Assembly (NCBI GenBank): GCA_965661345.1
Contig: CBFIDK010000001.1
Span: 124,001-188,000, forward strand
Source of the DNA: GCA-2862585 sp965661345
GTDB taxonomy: Bacteria > Bacteroidota > Bacteroidia > Flavobacteriales > UBA7312
Direction of reading: 5' to 3'
Length of the DNA stretch: 64,000 bases
The notes under the pieces were generated by a model, which searched no databases, was not told where the DNA came from, and worked only from the letters and a program-made list of their open reading frames with translations. Below, piece by piece: positions 10,116-18,729 of the stretch (within the stretch, counting starts at the first letter, position 1; the number at the start of each line of letters is the position of its first letter). The translations under genes and the position numbers were made by a program.

Positions 10116-11414
10116 CTATTTAATTCTAACCTTTGTTGACTCATTAATCCAACACCCAACAGTATACGAATCTCCTTCCTTAAATCCATTAAAGAAGGCG
10201 TCTTCGTTGGATGGTAGATATTTGGAATAAGAGGCTATTTTCTTGTCCGCAAAATCACCAACTGAACTGTCTTTTGACTTGGCGGTAATAAATTTATCAA
10301 TTGCGGCAGAGTAGAGCATTGCTGATTCGAAAGAATTTGAACCACACTCATTAGCAGATGCAGCGTAAATATCTCCGATTAGAACAAAAGGTTTGCCCCA
10401 GCTCGGCTTAATATCAATAGCTTTATAAGCATAGCTTCTTGCAGAGGAATTACTCCCAGACTTAAAGTAAGCTCCTGAAAGCCCATAATAGTAATTGGCC
10501 TTATCTTCATCATTTTCAGCCATTTCAAGCGCTTGGTTATAAAACCCTATTGCCTGTGAATACTTGTTTTTTCTTAAGGATAAGTTACCCATGTTATAGG
10601 CCGATAATGCGGATGGCTCTGATTCATGAAGCTTAGTTGCTGCTTCAAAGTAAACCGTTGCATCGGTACAGTCTTTTTTGTCTAATACTTTAACTATCCT
10701 TTTGATTAAAGTCAAATCATCTGGAGTTTCTTGGTATTTAGCATCAAACATTGCTATTAAATCTTCACAAGTTGCGAAAGGCACAAATAATTTCTCCACA
10801 TTTTCAGATGCTTTTTCATAAAACTTTTTGCTTTTAGACTCATTACTTAGGTTATATTCTAAATAATCTGAGACAGCTGCATAAACTTCCAAAACTTGAG
10901 CTTTTGTAAATGTCTTTTCTTGAAACTTTTGCGTTGCTGCTTTGAAATATGAGAACAAAGCAGTTGCTTTAGATTTGTTTTGAAGACCTTCAACCGATTC
11001 TTTAAGGTATTCAAAAGCAAGGTCTAAGTCCGCAAAGGAATACTTTAGCATGTCTGAACCTTTTAATCCGAGTACATATTCTCTTTTACCAAAGTGTACT
11101 ACCCTGTTGTCGTATATTGTAGATAATGTATCTAAATATGCTTTTTGGAGCTCTTCGTTGCCTTTGCTTTTATTAATTAGATAATTGAAAATCTTTGCGC
11201 CGTCAATGTAAATATTTTTGGTAGCCTTGGGGCAGTTTATGTATGCTTTTCTCCATGGCGATAATGCATCGTCATAATTTTTTTGCTTCACGTATTCTCT
11301 ATAAAGAGAGATATTAGTTACACATGAAACGCTATCCTCACCAAACTTGCTTTCAACAACTGCTGATGCAGAAATAGTAATTAAAAGGAAAAGGGATAAA
11401 AAAGTATATCTCAT
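10116..11414 (-). CDS. TPR-repeat exported protein, function unknown
   Basis: The start chosen is the ATG at 11414, giving 432 residues. An upstream in-frame start at 11444 would add ten charged residues ahead of a clean signal peptide (MRYTFLSLFLLITISASA). The mature part is helical, with TPR-like repeats most evident around SAYNMGNLSLRKNKYSQAIGFYNQALEMA and the following KANYYYGLSGAYFKSG unit. It begins two bases after the stop of the upstream outer-membrane protein gene, so the two are co-transcribed. The placement before lptC suggests an envelope role, but that is inference. No enzymatic motif is visible. Confidence 0.85.
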   Translation of the reverse strand: MRYTFLSLFLLITISASAVVESKFGEDSVSCVTNISLYREYVKQKNYDDALSPWRKAYINCPKATKNIYIDGAKIFNYLINKSKGNEELQKAYLDTLSTIYDNRVVHFGKREYVLGLKGSDMLKYSFADLDLAFEYLKESVEGLQNKSKATALFSYFKAATQKFQEKTFTKAQVLEVYAAVSDYLEYNLSNESKSKKFYEKASENVEKLFVPFATCEDLIAMFDAKYQETPDDLTLIKRIVKVLDKKDCTDATVYFEAATKLHESEPSALSAYNMGNLSLRKNKYSQAIGFYNQALEMAENDEDKANYYYGLSGAYFKSGSNSSARSYAYKAIDIKPSWGKPFVLIGDIYAASANECGSNSFESAMLYSAAIDKFITAKSKDSSVGDFADKKIASYSKYLPSNEDAFFNGFKEGDSYTVGCWINESTKVRIK

Positions 11415-11416
11415 AA

Positions 11417-12664
11417 TTAATCGTATTTTCTTTTTACAAACCAAACATCGCTAAAAATAAAGCCTATTTTAAAACGGGCGAATGACTCTTGAATTAAATC
11501 ATTGTCTAACGTACCCATTTGGCCAAATTCAGCAGAAACATTAAATAAAGTGCCACTTCTTTTGAGTGGTAATCCTAACCCAAAACTAACCGCAATTTCG
11601 TTTAGTTGTTGGTTTTTTAAGTTCAAATATGTTTTTGAACTATACATTCCTAAACGGTAACGAATCATTTTGTAGTATTTATTGATGGCTTTTTTGTCTG
11701 GAACAAATTCACATCCAAAAGACATTCTTGAGCTATTGCTTAAACTATCAGACTCATTAAACAACTGATAGTCTGCCCAATTCTCATTTTTATAATCGGC
11801 TAGTATCTTCCAATTATCGTTGGAAAGTGAAAGCCCCATTCCAAACGCCGATGGTAAATTAAGTACACCATTATTGAGCGTTAAATTTTCAACTGTATCT
11901 TCTACAATTTCGAGCACCCCAGAAAGCCTGTAGGTTTCAGTCAATGTGGTTCTTTTGGCTGAAATTTCCGCACCATCGTCAAGAGTAATACCAATGACTG
12001 AATGCCAATCACCTAATTTTACTTTGTATTGTAATCCAAAGTCTAGATTAAAACCTTTGATGTTTGTGTCATCGTTATTTCTAGTATTGAAAATATCTGA
12101 ATCGGTGAATACTACTTTTCTACTGCTATTTAGGTTTCCAAAGAGATAATTAATATTGAAGCCCAATGATAAATTTTTGACCGGCGTTACAGAATTTCCA
12201 AAATAAAACTTTGTAATTCCACCGTTACCTTCAAAAAATAAATTTGCTGACGGATAATAATTAACATCAGAAAAGGAATACGACATTTCAGAGTAAGGCA
12301 ATAAACCTATGCTACTAGCCCAGAACTTGTGCACAGGAAAGGCTAACATTAGGTAATTAAAATTAGTAGAGTTTACTACCTGATTTTGAGTATTAGTTTT
12401 TAGAAGTTTAGAGGTATGAAACCCACCCGTTTGCATAATAAAACGCTGTTTAAAAATCGTAGAATAAGAAGCTGGGTTATTAAAGTTGATGGAATAAGGG
12501 TCATTATCGGCAATGCTTACGCCACCCATAGCAGACTGTGTGGCTGTTGAGAAATCATGTAACTCTCCAATTCCAAATCGTGAATACGGTGAATTTGATT
12601 CGTTCTGAGCGTGAACGCTTAATGATAGAACTAATAAGCCAAATACTCTAAAAAGATGCTTCAT
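11417..12664 (-). CDS. Outer-membrane beta-barrel protein, FadL/PorV-like
   Basis: This 415-residue protein has a signal peptide (residues 1-20, ending VHAQ) and alternating hydrophobic strands typical of a large beta barrel. The N-terminal SPYSRFGIGEL and AMGGVSIADNDPYSINFNNPAS pattern is shared with Bacteroidota proteins usually annotated as OmpP1/FadL-family or hypothetical. It lies between coaX, whose end it overlaps by 17 bases, and the TPR protein gene. A ligand cannot be assigned. A T9SS accessory role (PorV-like) is possible but not shown by the sequence. Confidence 0.8.
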   Translation of the reverse strand: MKHLFRVFGLLVLSLSVHAQNESNSPYSRFGIGELHDFSTATQSAMGGVSIADNDPYSINFNNPASYSTIFKQRFIMQTGGFHTSKLLKTNTQNQVVNSTNFNYLMLAFPVHKFWASSIGLLPYSEMSYSFSDVNYYPSANLFFEGNGGITKFYFGNSVTPVKNLSLGFNINYLFGNLNSSRKVVFTDSDIFNTRNNDDTNIKGFNLDFGLQYKVKLGDWHSVIGITLDDGAEISAKRTTLTETYRLSGVLEIVEDTVENLTLNNGVLNLPSAFGMGLSLSNDNWKILADYKNENWADYQLFNESDSLSNSSRMSFGCEFVPDKKAINKYYKMIRYRLGMYSSKTYLNLKNQQLNEIAVSFGLGLPLKRSGTLFNVSAEFGQMGTLDNDLIQESFARFKIGFIFSDVWFVKRKYD

Positions 12665-13358
12665 TATAATCCAAAATTTTATTTAGTCCAATCATTAATA
12701 AATCTGAGGATGCAAATATGGTGTTTTTTAATCCCTTATCAAAAAAATTAGCATCGCCGCCCGTAATTATTGTTTTTAGATTGGGGTGTTTGATAGTGTA
12801 ACGTTGAATTATGCCATCTATTTCAGAAAACATGCCATTTATTACGCCAGACAAAATAGAACTTTCGGTTGTATCACCAATTAAAGAAGGAATAGTTGTG
12901 GGCTTAACCAATGGAAGTTTATCTGTAAAATCGTGTAAGGCATTGCATCGCATACGTAATCCTGGCGAAATACTTCCTCCTAAATAATGACCTTCTGAAT
13001 TTAAAAAATCATACGTTAAGCAAGTGCCTAAATCAATTACCAAGACGTTCTGATTTGGAAAGAGATGATTTGCACCAACAACTAAAGCCAATCTATCTTT
13101 GCCTAATGTGCGTGGTGTTGTGTATTTATTTACAATAGGGGTTGGCGTAGTCGTATCAAGATTTAAAAATGAAGAATGAGAAAGGTTTAGATACTTACTG
13201 TTAGACTTTACTGTCGACAATATAGCTCGATCTGCTTCTTTAAGACGGTTTATGACCTCCTCAAAACCTACATTCGAGATTTTTTGAAGCAATTCGTCGT
13301 CTTTGAATAAGGCCACCTTAGTTGAGGTGTTCCCTTCGTCTATTGTTAATTTAAGCAT
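12648..13358 (-). CDS. coaX: Type III pantothenate kinase CoaX
   Basis: CoaX phosphorylates pantothenate, the first committed step of coenzyme A synthesis. The ASKHA-fold motifs are in order: TIDEGNTSTK at the N-terminus, the substrate-binding GKDRLA, DLGTCLTYD, GGSISPGLRMRCNAL, and TGGDANF. The ATG at 13358 is used (236 residues). The longer frame from 13388 would add ten residues not seen in the family and would run through the -7 promoter element CAAATTTA (13371-13378, minus-strand TAAATTTG). It is the first gene of a six-gene minus-strand operon. PanC and PanD, also in this window, act upstream in the same pathway. Confidence 0.95.
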   Translation of the reverse strand: MLKLTIDEGNTSTKVALFKDDELLQKISNVGFEEVINRLKEADRAILSTVKSNSKYLNLSHSSFLNLDTTTPTPIVNKYTTPRTLGKDRLALVVGANHLFPNQNVLVIDLGTCLTYDFLNSEGHYLGGSISPGLRMRCNALHDFTDKLPLVKPTTIPSLIGDTTESSILSGVINGMFSEIDGIIQRYTIKHPNLKTIITGGDANFFDKGLKNTIFASSDLLMIGLNKILDYNEASF

Positions 13359-13405
13359 AATTTGAAGGCTCAAATTTAATAAATCCAAAAGCTACCTTAA
13401 AATTA

Positions 13406-13435
13406 TTTGACACAATAGATTTTTTTTTACATTTG
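13406..13435 (+). promoter_or_regulatory. Predicted Bacteroidota sigma-A promoter of tRNA-Phe
   Basis: TTTG at 13406-13409 and TACATTTG at 13428-13435 are separated by 18 bases, matching the Bacteroidota consensus TTTG ... TAnnTTTG. The tRNA begins 14 bases downstream, at 13449. Confidence 0.7.
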
Positions 13436-13448
13436 CATCCCAATAAAG

Positions 13449-13521
13449 GGTGCTATAGCTCAGTTGGTAGAGCAAAGGACTGAAAATCCTTGTGTCCCCG
13501 GTTCGAATCCTGGTAGCACCA
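13449..13521 (+). tRNA. tRNA-Phe (anticodon GAA)
   Basis: The acceptor arms GGTGCTA (13449-13455) and TAGCACC (13514-13520) pair completely. The D arm contains GCTCAGTTGGTAGAGC. The anticodon stem is AAGGA/TCCTT around the loop CTGAAAA (anticodon GAA). The T loop is GTTCGAATC. The discriminator is A at 13521, and the CCA tail is not encoded, as the next bases are CA. No other tRNA is adjacent. Confidence 0.98.
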
Positions 13522-13530
13522 CAATAAATA

Positions 13531-13562
13531 AACCCTCATCCTCTATTAGAGTGAGGGTTTTT
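13531..13562 (+). terminator. Intrinsic terminator of tRNA-Phe
   Basis: The arms AACCCTCA (13531-13538) and TGAGGGTT (13552-13559) enclose an inner stem CTCT/AGAG with an ATT loop, with a two-base bulge on one side. A run of five T follows. It starts ten bases after the tRNA. Confidence 0.85.
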
Positions 13563-13724
13563 GCTTTTAAGCCCCAGCACTTTCCCAATATTTAGAAAGG
13601 TAAGAATAGTTCTCTATCAACATTAAAAAATTTAATAAAAGCGAAAAAAACTTTGAAATTATCCTCAAAGACTTTGATTTTAAGAATTAAAGTGTAGATT
13701 TAACACTTATAAAATTTTACAAGA

Positions 13725-16700
13725 ATGTCACACCTTAACTCGATTAGTTGCGCCTTTAAATATGCGCTTATCTTAATATTTTGTATGTCTAGTGTTTTTG
13801 CTCAAAACGGACCAATTGATTTTGAAACCGAAGGCATCGGAACAGACTGGACATGGACAGTATTTGAAAACGGTACAAATCCAGAGGTTGAATTTGTAAG
13901 CAACCCAAGTTCTGACGGAGTAAACTCATCAGCCACAGTGGCAAAAATTACTGCTTTACAAGTAGGGGCTCCATGGGTTGGCTGCGAATCCCAACACGGT
14001 TTTGATATTGGCTCTTTCTCTTTTGATGAAACTAATTCTACCATAACCATTATGGTTTGGAAGCCAATCATTAGTGATGTTGGTCTTAAATTTGCATCCG
14101 CTACAGGAGCAGCTCAACCTGAAATTAAAGTTGCAAATACCTTAGTTAATCAATGGGAAGAAATAACTTTTGATTTCTCGCAATATATTGGCGTTTATCC
14201 TCAAGTAGTTGACCAAATTATCATTTTTCCAGACTTTGACTTAAATGGTAGAACACAAGATAATGTCATTTATTTTGACAATATATCCTTTTCGGAAGCT
14301 GTAATAATAGATGTTTTCGGCTGTACCGACCCTATAGCAACTAATTATAATGCAAACGCTAATCAAGAAGATGGCTCATGCGTTTATCCTGAAGGAAATG
14401 TTGTTACATTATCGGTAAATACTGCAAACATTACTGTAGGTCCTAATGGCATGTATGCCGGTGGTGGTATTTTAGGAGACGCAATGGCCGTTCCATTATC
14501 TGATGAAGATGGAGATGGAACATGGACTGGCAACGTACTTTTGGCAGACGGCACAAGCGGTAATTATGTTTTCTTAAACAGTCCTGCAAATGGTGGCGAC
14601 TGGGCAGCCAAAGAAGATTTAATCAACCAAGAATGTGCTGATCAGAACAATTGGAATGACAGAATATTACCAGTTATTACTTCCGACACAACTCTAATGC
14701 ATTGTTTTGGAAGCTGTGAAACTGACGGTTCGTGCACAATTATAGAAGTAGAATTCAATGTGCCGATTGATTTTGAAGCTACTGGGCATGGTGCCGATTG
14801 GACATGGACTGTTTTTGAAAACGGTTTCAATCCAGAATTAGAAATTATTCCAAATCCAAGCCCCGATGCGGTAAATTCATCAGCAACTGTAGCTAAAATA
14901 ACTGCTTTACAATCTGGGGCTCCATGGGTGGGATGCGAATCCCAACACGCAGTAGACTTAGGAACATTTTCGTTTAATGAAGAAAATTCAAGCATTACCA
15001 TAATGGTATGGAAACCCATTATTAGCGATGTTGGTTTAAAATTTGTTGCGGCTGGAGGTGCTGCTCAACCCGAAATAAAAGTAGCTAACACATTAATTAA
15101 TCAGTGGGAAAAGCTAACATTTGACTTTTCAGCATATATAGGCGTCTTCCCAGAAGTACTTGATCAGATTGTCATTTTCCCTGATTTTGATTTAAGTGGA
15201 AGAACACAAGACAATGTCATTTATTTCGACAATGTTTCATTTACTGACACCGTAATTCCTATTATTTCAGGCTGTACAAATCCTGATGCTGATAATTTTA
15301 ACCCCAATGCTTTGGAAGACGACGGCAGCTGTACCTACTGTGGAGATTTCACAGCAGTATTATTAAGTACAACAAACGTGTCATCCATCAGCGCTTCTGA
15401 TGGCGTTTTACAAGCTACCGGTCAAGGTGGCTCATCAAACTATAATATCACCGTTTATGATAATGAGGGCATTCCTCAAAATCCTTTTGCTCTATCAGCA
15501 GGAGATTATGTTGTTGTTGTAACAGACATTACATCTTCTTGTGATTCAGAGCTTGAGTTTACAATTAGTCAACCAGCTGGAGCAGACCCTTGTGATGTGG
15601 TTCCTTCAGGCTTATATGTTGACAATGTTATCCACAATAGAATCACGTTCAATTGGGCATCTACAGATGCTGCACCATCGCACTACATGTTGCGATACAG
15701 AATTGTAGGCGCAACGAATTGGACGGTAATTGCTGCTGGTCCACAAACCCCTGCGGCCTTTAACGGAACTAGCAGAACGCGTTACTTTATGGAGCCAGGC
15801 ACTACTTATGAGTGGTCTATCAGAGCTAGAGTACTTAACGAAGACTTGAGCATTAACTGCCAGTCGGATTGGTCAGCTAACTCAGAGTACACTACTCTAC
15901 CAGCTTGTGCTAATCTTGAGAACCTATCGGTATCTGCCGAAGCTACTTGGGTAACTTTCTTTGCCGATGCACCATCAGAAGATTGGGGCGTATGGCAGTC
16001 AAAAGGAAAGATTCGCGAAGTAGGAACCAATAGTTACCGTTACGCAATCGGTGGTTCTGATGGAAACATCAACGCTTTAAAAGGAAACTTTACAGCGAGC
16101 ACTGAATACGAATGGCACACTAAAGCATGGTGTACAGGAAACGTGAATGAGAATGGAAACTCAGACCCAATGTACCATTCGGGATGGGGTGACTTCTCAG
16201 GCTTTAGTACTGAAGACCTTTGCGATAAGATGCCAATGAACTTAACGACAAGTTCAAACGGCGCTAACACGGCAGTAATCATGTCTTGGGATACTCCACA
16301 GAGTGGAGAGCCAGACCATTACTTCCTAGAGATGACTAATGTGACTACGGGAGCAGTATACGAGTGGAATGATATTCCAGGGTCGGCGACTTCTCAAACT
16401 AAGTTCAACCAAAACCCAGGAGACGAGATTTCTTGGAGAATACGTGGTGCTTGTGGTCCTAACGGAACATCTTGGGCAACTATATTCTCTCAACCAGTAA
16501 CTTATACATTGGGTGGAGAAAGAGTAGCTGCGGAATTAGTGTCGGGATTAGATGTATATCCAAACCCATCTAGAGACATCTTTAACATCACGTTTACTTC
16601 TGAGGAAGCGCAAACTATGAGTGTTAAAGTAGTTAACATGATTGGTGAAGAGATTTACAACGAAGAGTTAATTGATTTTGTTGGTCAGTACACGAAAGTG

Positions 16701-16790
16701 ATAGACATGAATACTCAACCAAAAGGAGTTTATTTCTTAGAAATAACAACTTCAACAGGTGGTATCAACAGGAAGATTGTTCTTCAGTAA
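13725..16790 (+). CDS. Large secreted multidomain protein with T9SS type A sorting domain
   Basis: This 1021-residue protein has a signal peptide (about residues 1-26, ending VFAQ). Two copies follow of a unit made of a carbohydrate-binding-like beta domain (about residues 29-190 and 345-506) and a short Cys- and Asp-rich repeat (GCTDP...DGSCVYP near 199-222; GCTNP...DGSCTYC near 516-539). A fibronectin type III-like domain lies around 630-725, then a further beta-rich region, and finally a type IX secretion C-terminal domain (about 943-1021: YPNPSRDIFNITF, ending RKIVLQ). Family knowledge indicates export through the Por system and attachment to or release from the cell surface. No catalytic domain is recognised, so its role may be adhesion or glycan binding. 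Confidence 0.9.
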   Translation: MSHLNSISCAFKYALILIFCMSSVFAQNGPIDFETEGIGTDWTWTVFENGTNPEVEFVSNPSSDGVNSSATVAKITALQVGAPWVGCESQHGFDIGSFSFDETNSTITIMVWKPIISDVGLKFASATGAAQPEIKVANTLVNQWEEITFDFSQYIGVYPQVVDQIIIFPDFDLNGRTQDNVIYFDNISFSEAVIIDVFGCTDPIATNYNANANQEDGSCVYPEGNVVTLSVNTANITVGPNGMYAGGGILGDAMAVPLSDEDGDGTWTGNVLLADGTSGNYVFLNSPANGGDWAAKEDLINQECADQNNWNDRILPVITSDTTLMHCFGSCETDGSCTIIEVEFNVPIDFEATGHGADWTWTVFENGFNPELEIIPNPSPDAVNSSATVAKITALQSGAPWVGCESQHAVDLGTFSFNEENSSITIMVWKPIISDVGLKFVAAGGAAQPEIKVANTLINQWEKLTFDFSAYIGVFPEVLDQIVIFPDFDLSGRTQDNVIYFDNVSFTDTVIPIISGCTNPDADNFNPNALEDDGSCTYCGDFTAVLLSTTNVSSISASDGVLQATGQGGSSNYNITVYDNEGIPQNPFALSAGDYVVVVTDITSSCDSELEFTISQPAGADPCDVVPSGLYVDNVIHNRITFNWASTDAAPSHYMLRYRIVGATNWTVIAAGPQTPAAFNGTSRTRYFMEPGTTYEWSIRARVLNEDLSINCQSDWSANSEYTTLPACANLENLSVSAEATWVTFFADAPSEDWGVWQSKGKIREVGTNSYRYAIGGSDGNINALKGNFTASTEYEWHTKAWCTGNVNENGNSDPMYHSGWGDFSGFSTEDLCDKMPMNLTTSSNGANTAVIMSWDTPQSGEPDHYFLEMTNVTTGAVYEWNDIPGSATSQTKFNQNPGDEISWRIRGACGPNGTSWATIFSQPVTYTLGGERVAAELVSGLDVYPNPSRDIFNITFTSEEAQTMSVKVVNMIGEEIYNEELIDFVGQYTKVIDMNTQPKGVYFLEITTSTGGINRKIVLQ
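13810..14393 (+). repeat. Internal duplication, copy 1 (within the T9SS protein gene)
   Basis: This segment encodes a beta domain starting PIDFETEGIG and its trailing GCTDP-type repeat. It recurs about 949 bases downstream with long stretches of near identity in both DNA and protein, for example around the shared GAPWVGCESQH and NVIYFDN. Confidence 0.9.
14759..15342 (+). repeat. Internal duplication, copy 2 (within the T9SS protein gene)
   Basis: This is the second copy of the unit described at 13810-14393, starting PIDFEATGHG. About 120 residues of unrelated beta-rich sequence separate the two copies, so this is a spaced duplication and not a direct tandem one. Confidence 0.9.
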
Positions 16791-16812
16791 TTCTTAAATA
16801 AATAGATTGATT

Positions 16813-16848
16813 AAAAGCCCCGAGCAAACGCTCGGGGCTTTTTTTTTA
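16813..16848 (+). terminator. Strong intrinsic terminator after the T9SS protein gene
   Basis: The arms AAAAGCCCCGAGC (16813-16825) and GCTCGGGGCTTTT (16830-16842) pair perfectly around an AAAC loop and run into a tract of nine T. The end of the T tract overlaps the stop codon of the comF remnant on the other strand. Confidence 0.95.
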
Positions 16849-17499
16849 GTTAGCGATACAAACAATAGTTATTCTGATGTTTTGAATTTTTTCTAGTTGT
16901 CGGATACAAGCGCCTACAGTGGCACCTGTTGTTACGATATCATCAACTAAAATGAGGTGCTCATTCTCAAGCATTGATGTTTCTTTTAGTCCAAATGCAC
17001 CATCAATTTCACTAAAACGGTGATATCTACTTTTTTAGTTTGAGATTTATTATCACTTTTTCTATAGAAGTACATTTTCTAAAAGCTGAAGTCCATTTAA
17101 TTCTGCTATTTTTTTTGCTAAAACATAGGACTGGTTGTATCCTCTTTTCCTTTCTTTTTTCCAATGAATAGGTACTGGAATAATATATTTAGAATTTTTA
17201 ATGTTTTGTAAATGTGGTGCCATCTTTTCGGCAAAGAACTCACCAATTTCTATGCGATTATTGTATTTAAACTCATGTATTAGTTTTTGAGTCTTGCCTT
17301 TTCTATAAAATTTATAGGCACTAACGACGTTGTATGTTTTATCATATAAGTGTAAACGGTTACTCTTTCTTTGTTTTAACATACTGCTTTGACATTTTAA
17401 ACAGACAAGAGGCTCATTTCTTAATGACACATTTTTGCAGCAGGGTCAGGATTTTGGAAAAACAAGTTCTAGACAGTCCCATAATATTTGAAGTTTCAT
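16846..17499 (-). pseudogene. comF: comF remnant (phosphoribosyltransferase-like competence protein), one nonsense and two frameshift lesions
   Basis: From an ATG at 17499 to a TAA at 16846 there are exactly 218 codons, the normal ComF length, and all family parts can be read. The N-terminal zinc region shows FPKS-stop-PCC and later CLKC, then IPVPIHWKKERKRGYNQS, then the PRPP loop ILVDDIVTTGATVGAC near the end. Three lesions interrupt it. An in-frame TGA at 17446-17448 sits where the first zinc cysteine is expected. An apparent extra base near 17061-17066 creates a TAG. One base is missing in a run of six T (17031-17036). The two frameshifts cancel, so the last 60 residues (SRYHRFSEIDGAF onward) return to the original frame. 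ComF is known for roles in DNA uptake. Sequencing error could explain one lesion but hardly all three. Confidence 0.88.
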
Positions 17500-17511
17500 A
17501 ATGGCAAAGGG

Positions 17512-17544
17512 TTTGAAGGATATCGATATATTGCAGTAAATTTG
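17512..17544 (+). promoter_or_regulatory. Predicted promoter of the DUF1844-like gene
   Basis: TTTG at 17512-17515 and TAAATTTG at 17537-17544 are 21 bases apart, matching the Bacteroidota consensus. The ATG follows 14 bases later, at 17559. The element is divergent from the comF remnant. Confidence 0.65.
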
Positions 17545-17558
17545 TAAAAAAAAATTTA

Positions 17559-17834
17559 ATGAACAAAAACGATAAACTATTTAGTCAGTTACTTTACATT
17601 TTGCACCAAAACGCTTTTACTGAATTAGATGCCGTAGACGAAAATAATACGACAGAAACAGACGCTCATAAAGTACGTCAAGTAATAGATATGATAGAAA
17701 TGCTTAAAGATAAAACAAGAGGTAATTTATCCGAAGAGCTCGAGCAAATTCAATCCATGATGCTCGATGAACTAGAGAATATCTATAAAAAGAAATTTGT
17801 TAAATTTATATCCAATGAATCAGCCGGAAAATAG
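17559..17834 (+). CDS. Small DUF1844-like protein
   Basis: This is a 91-residue soluble acidic protein. The pattern FSQLLYILHQNAF followed by VIDMIEMLKDKTRGNLSEEL and a final helical segment resembles DUF1844 proteins, small bacterial proteins of unknown function. Its end overlaps the start of the next gene by 20 bases, so the two are probably translated together. No catalytic residues can be pointed out. Confidence 0.75.
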   Translation: MNKNDKLFSQLLYILHQNAFTELDAVDENNTTETDAHKVRQVIDMIEMLKDKTRGNLSEELEQIQSMMLDELENIYKKKFVKFISNESAGK

Positions 17835-18729
17835 CAAGTTAATAAAAGAAAAAAAATCAAAGAAAGTTATCTATTCTTTAGCCCTTTTATTAGTGGCGCT
17901 CATTGTTGTTCTTTTAGTAAGAGAGGGCAAACATCAGGAGCAGATTGAAACCGTAATTCAATATGAACAAGAAAAGAATACACTGAGAGACAACCTCGAT
18001 GACCTTATTGATGAGCACGAAATTTTAAAAGACGAGTACAGTGACTTAAGCAATCAGCTGGTAGAAAAAGATTCTACAATATTGGCCTATGCTGATGAGA
18101 TTAAAAAATTATTGCGTACAAAAGGCCAGCTTCAGGAAGCCCGTCAAAAAATATTACGCCTAAAGGAAATAAGCATGAAATACGTTTCGGCTATCGATTC
18201 CTTATATACTCTAAACCAGTCTTTGCAATTAGAAAATGACAGCGTCCGTAAAGCCAACAGACTTATTTCTAACCGAAACAGAACCTTAGAAAAAAATAAT
18301 CAATTGTTATCTGAAAGGGTGTACACTGCTTCAATGTTGCGCCTAGAAAATATTCAGATTGAAGGGGTTTATTACCGTTCAAGCGGAAGAGAGGTTGTTA
18401 CCACAAGAGCATCAAAAATTCAAAACTTCAGTATTTGTTACGATGTTGTAGAAAATAATATAACCGATCCAGGATTAAAAAACATGTACGTTAGAATTGT
18501 TGGCCCAAGAAACAATGTGTTGAATGTTGCCAATAAAATCCAAGAGTTGAACATTACGAATGACAGTATTGTACAATATACCGTTGCTTATAGCTTTGAA
18601 TATTTAAATCAGAAAATCAGTGAATGTCAGCTTTGGACGCGTGGAAATGTTCTAAAACCTGGAGTATATACCTTTGAATTTATTATTGATGGTCAAGTCG
18701 TAGGCTTTGCAGAGAGAAAGTTTAGATGA
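17815..18729 (+). CDS. Membrane-anchored coiled-coil protein, function unknown
   Basis: The ATG at 17815 is preferred (304 residues); six extra codons upstream from 17797 are unlikely. A lysine-rich cytoplasmic tail is followed by one membrane segment (about residues 16-34), a long coiled coil (about 40-170), and a C-terminal beta-rich domain that contains IEGVYYRSSG and ends GFAERKFR. Similar proteins are common and uncharacterised in Bacteroidota. The topology suggests that the coiled coil and the terminal domain face the periplasm. Its stop overlaps the exonuclease III start by four bases. Confidence 0.8.
   Translation: MNQPENSKLIKEKKSKKVIYSLALLLVALIVVLLVREGKHQEQIETVIQYEQEKNTLRDNLDDLIDEHEILKDEYSDLSNQLVEKDSTILAYADEIKKLLRTKGQLQEARQKILRLKEISMKYVSAIDSLYTLNQSLQLENDSVRKANRLISNRNRTLEKNNQLLSERVYTASMLRLENIQIEGVYYRSSGREVVTTRASKIQNFSICYDVVENNITDPGLKNMYVRIVGPRNNVLNVANKIQELNITNDSIVQYTVAYSFEYLNQKISECQLWTRGNVLKPGVYTFEFIIDGQVVGFAERKFR

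Noticed and set aside
13563..13724. A promoter for the T9SS protein gene
   Set aside because: Several TTTG sequences occur, but none is paired with a TAnnTTTG at proper spacing, so no site was called.
17446..17448. TGA in comF as selenocysteine or stop-codon reassignment
   Set aside because: TGA is used as a normal stop elsewhere in the window (mreD, rsmI), no selenocysteine insertion element is visible, and two further frameshifts in the same gene favour decay.
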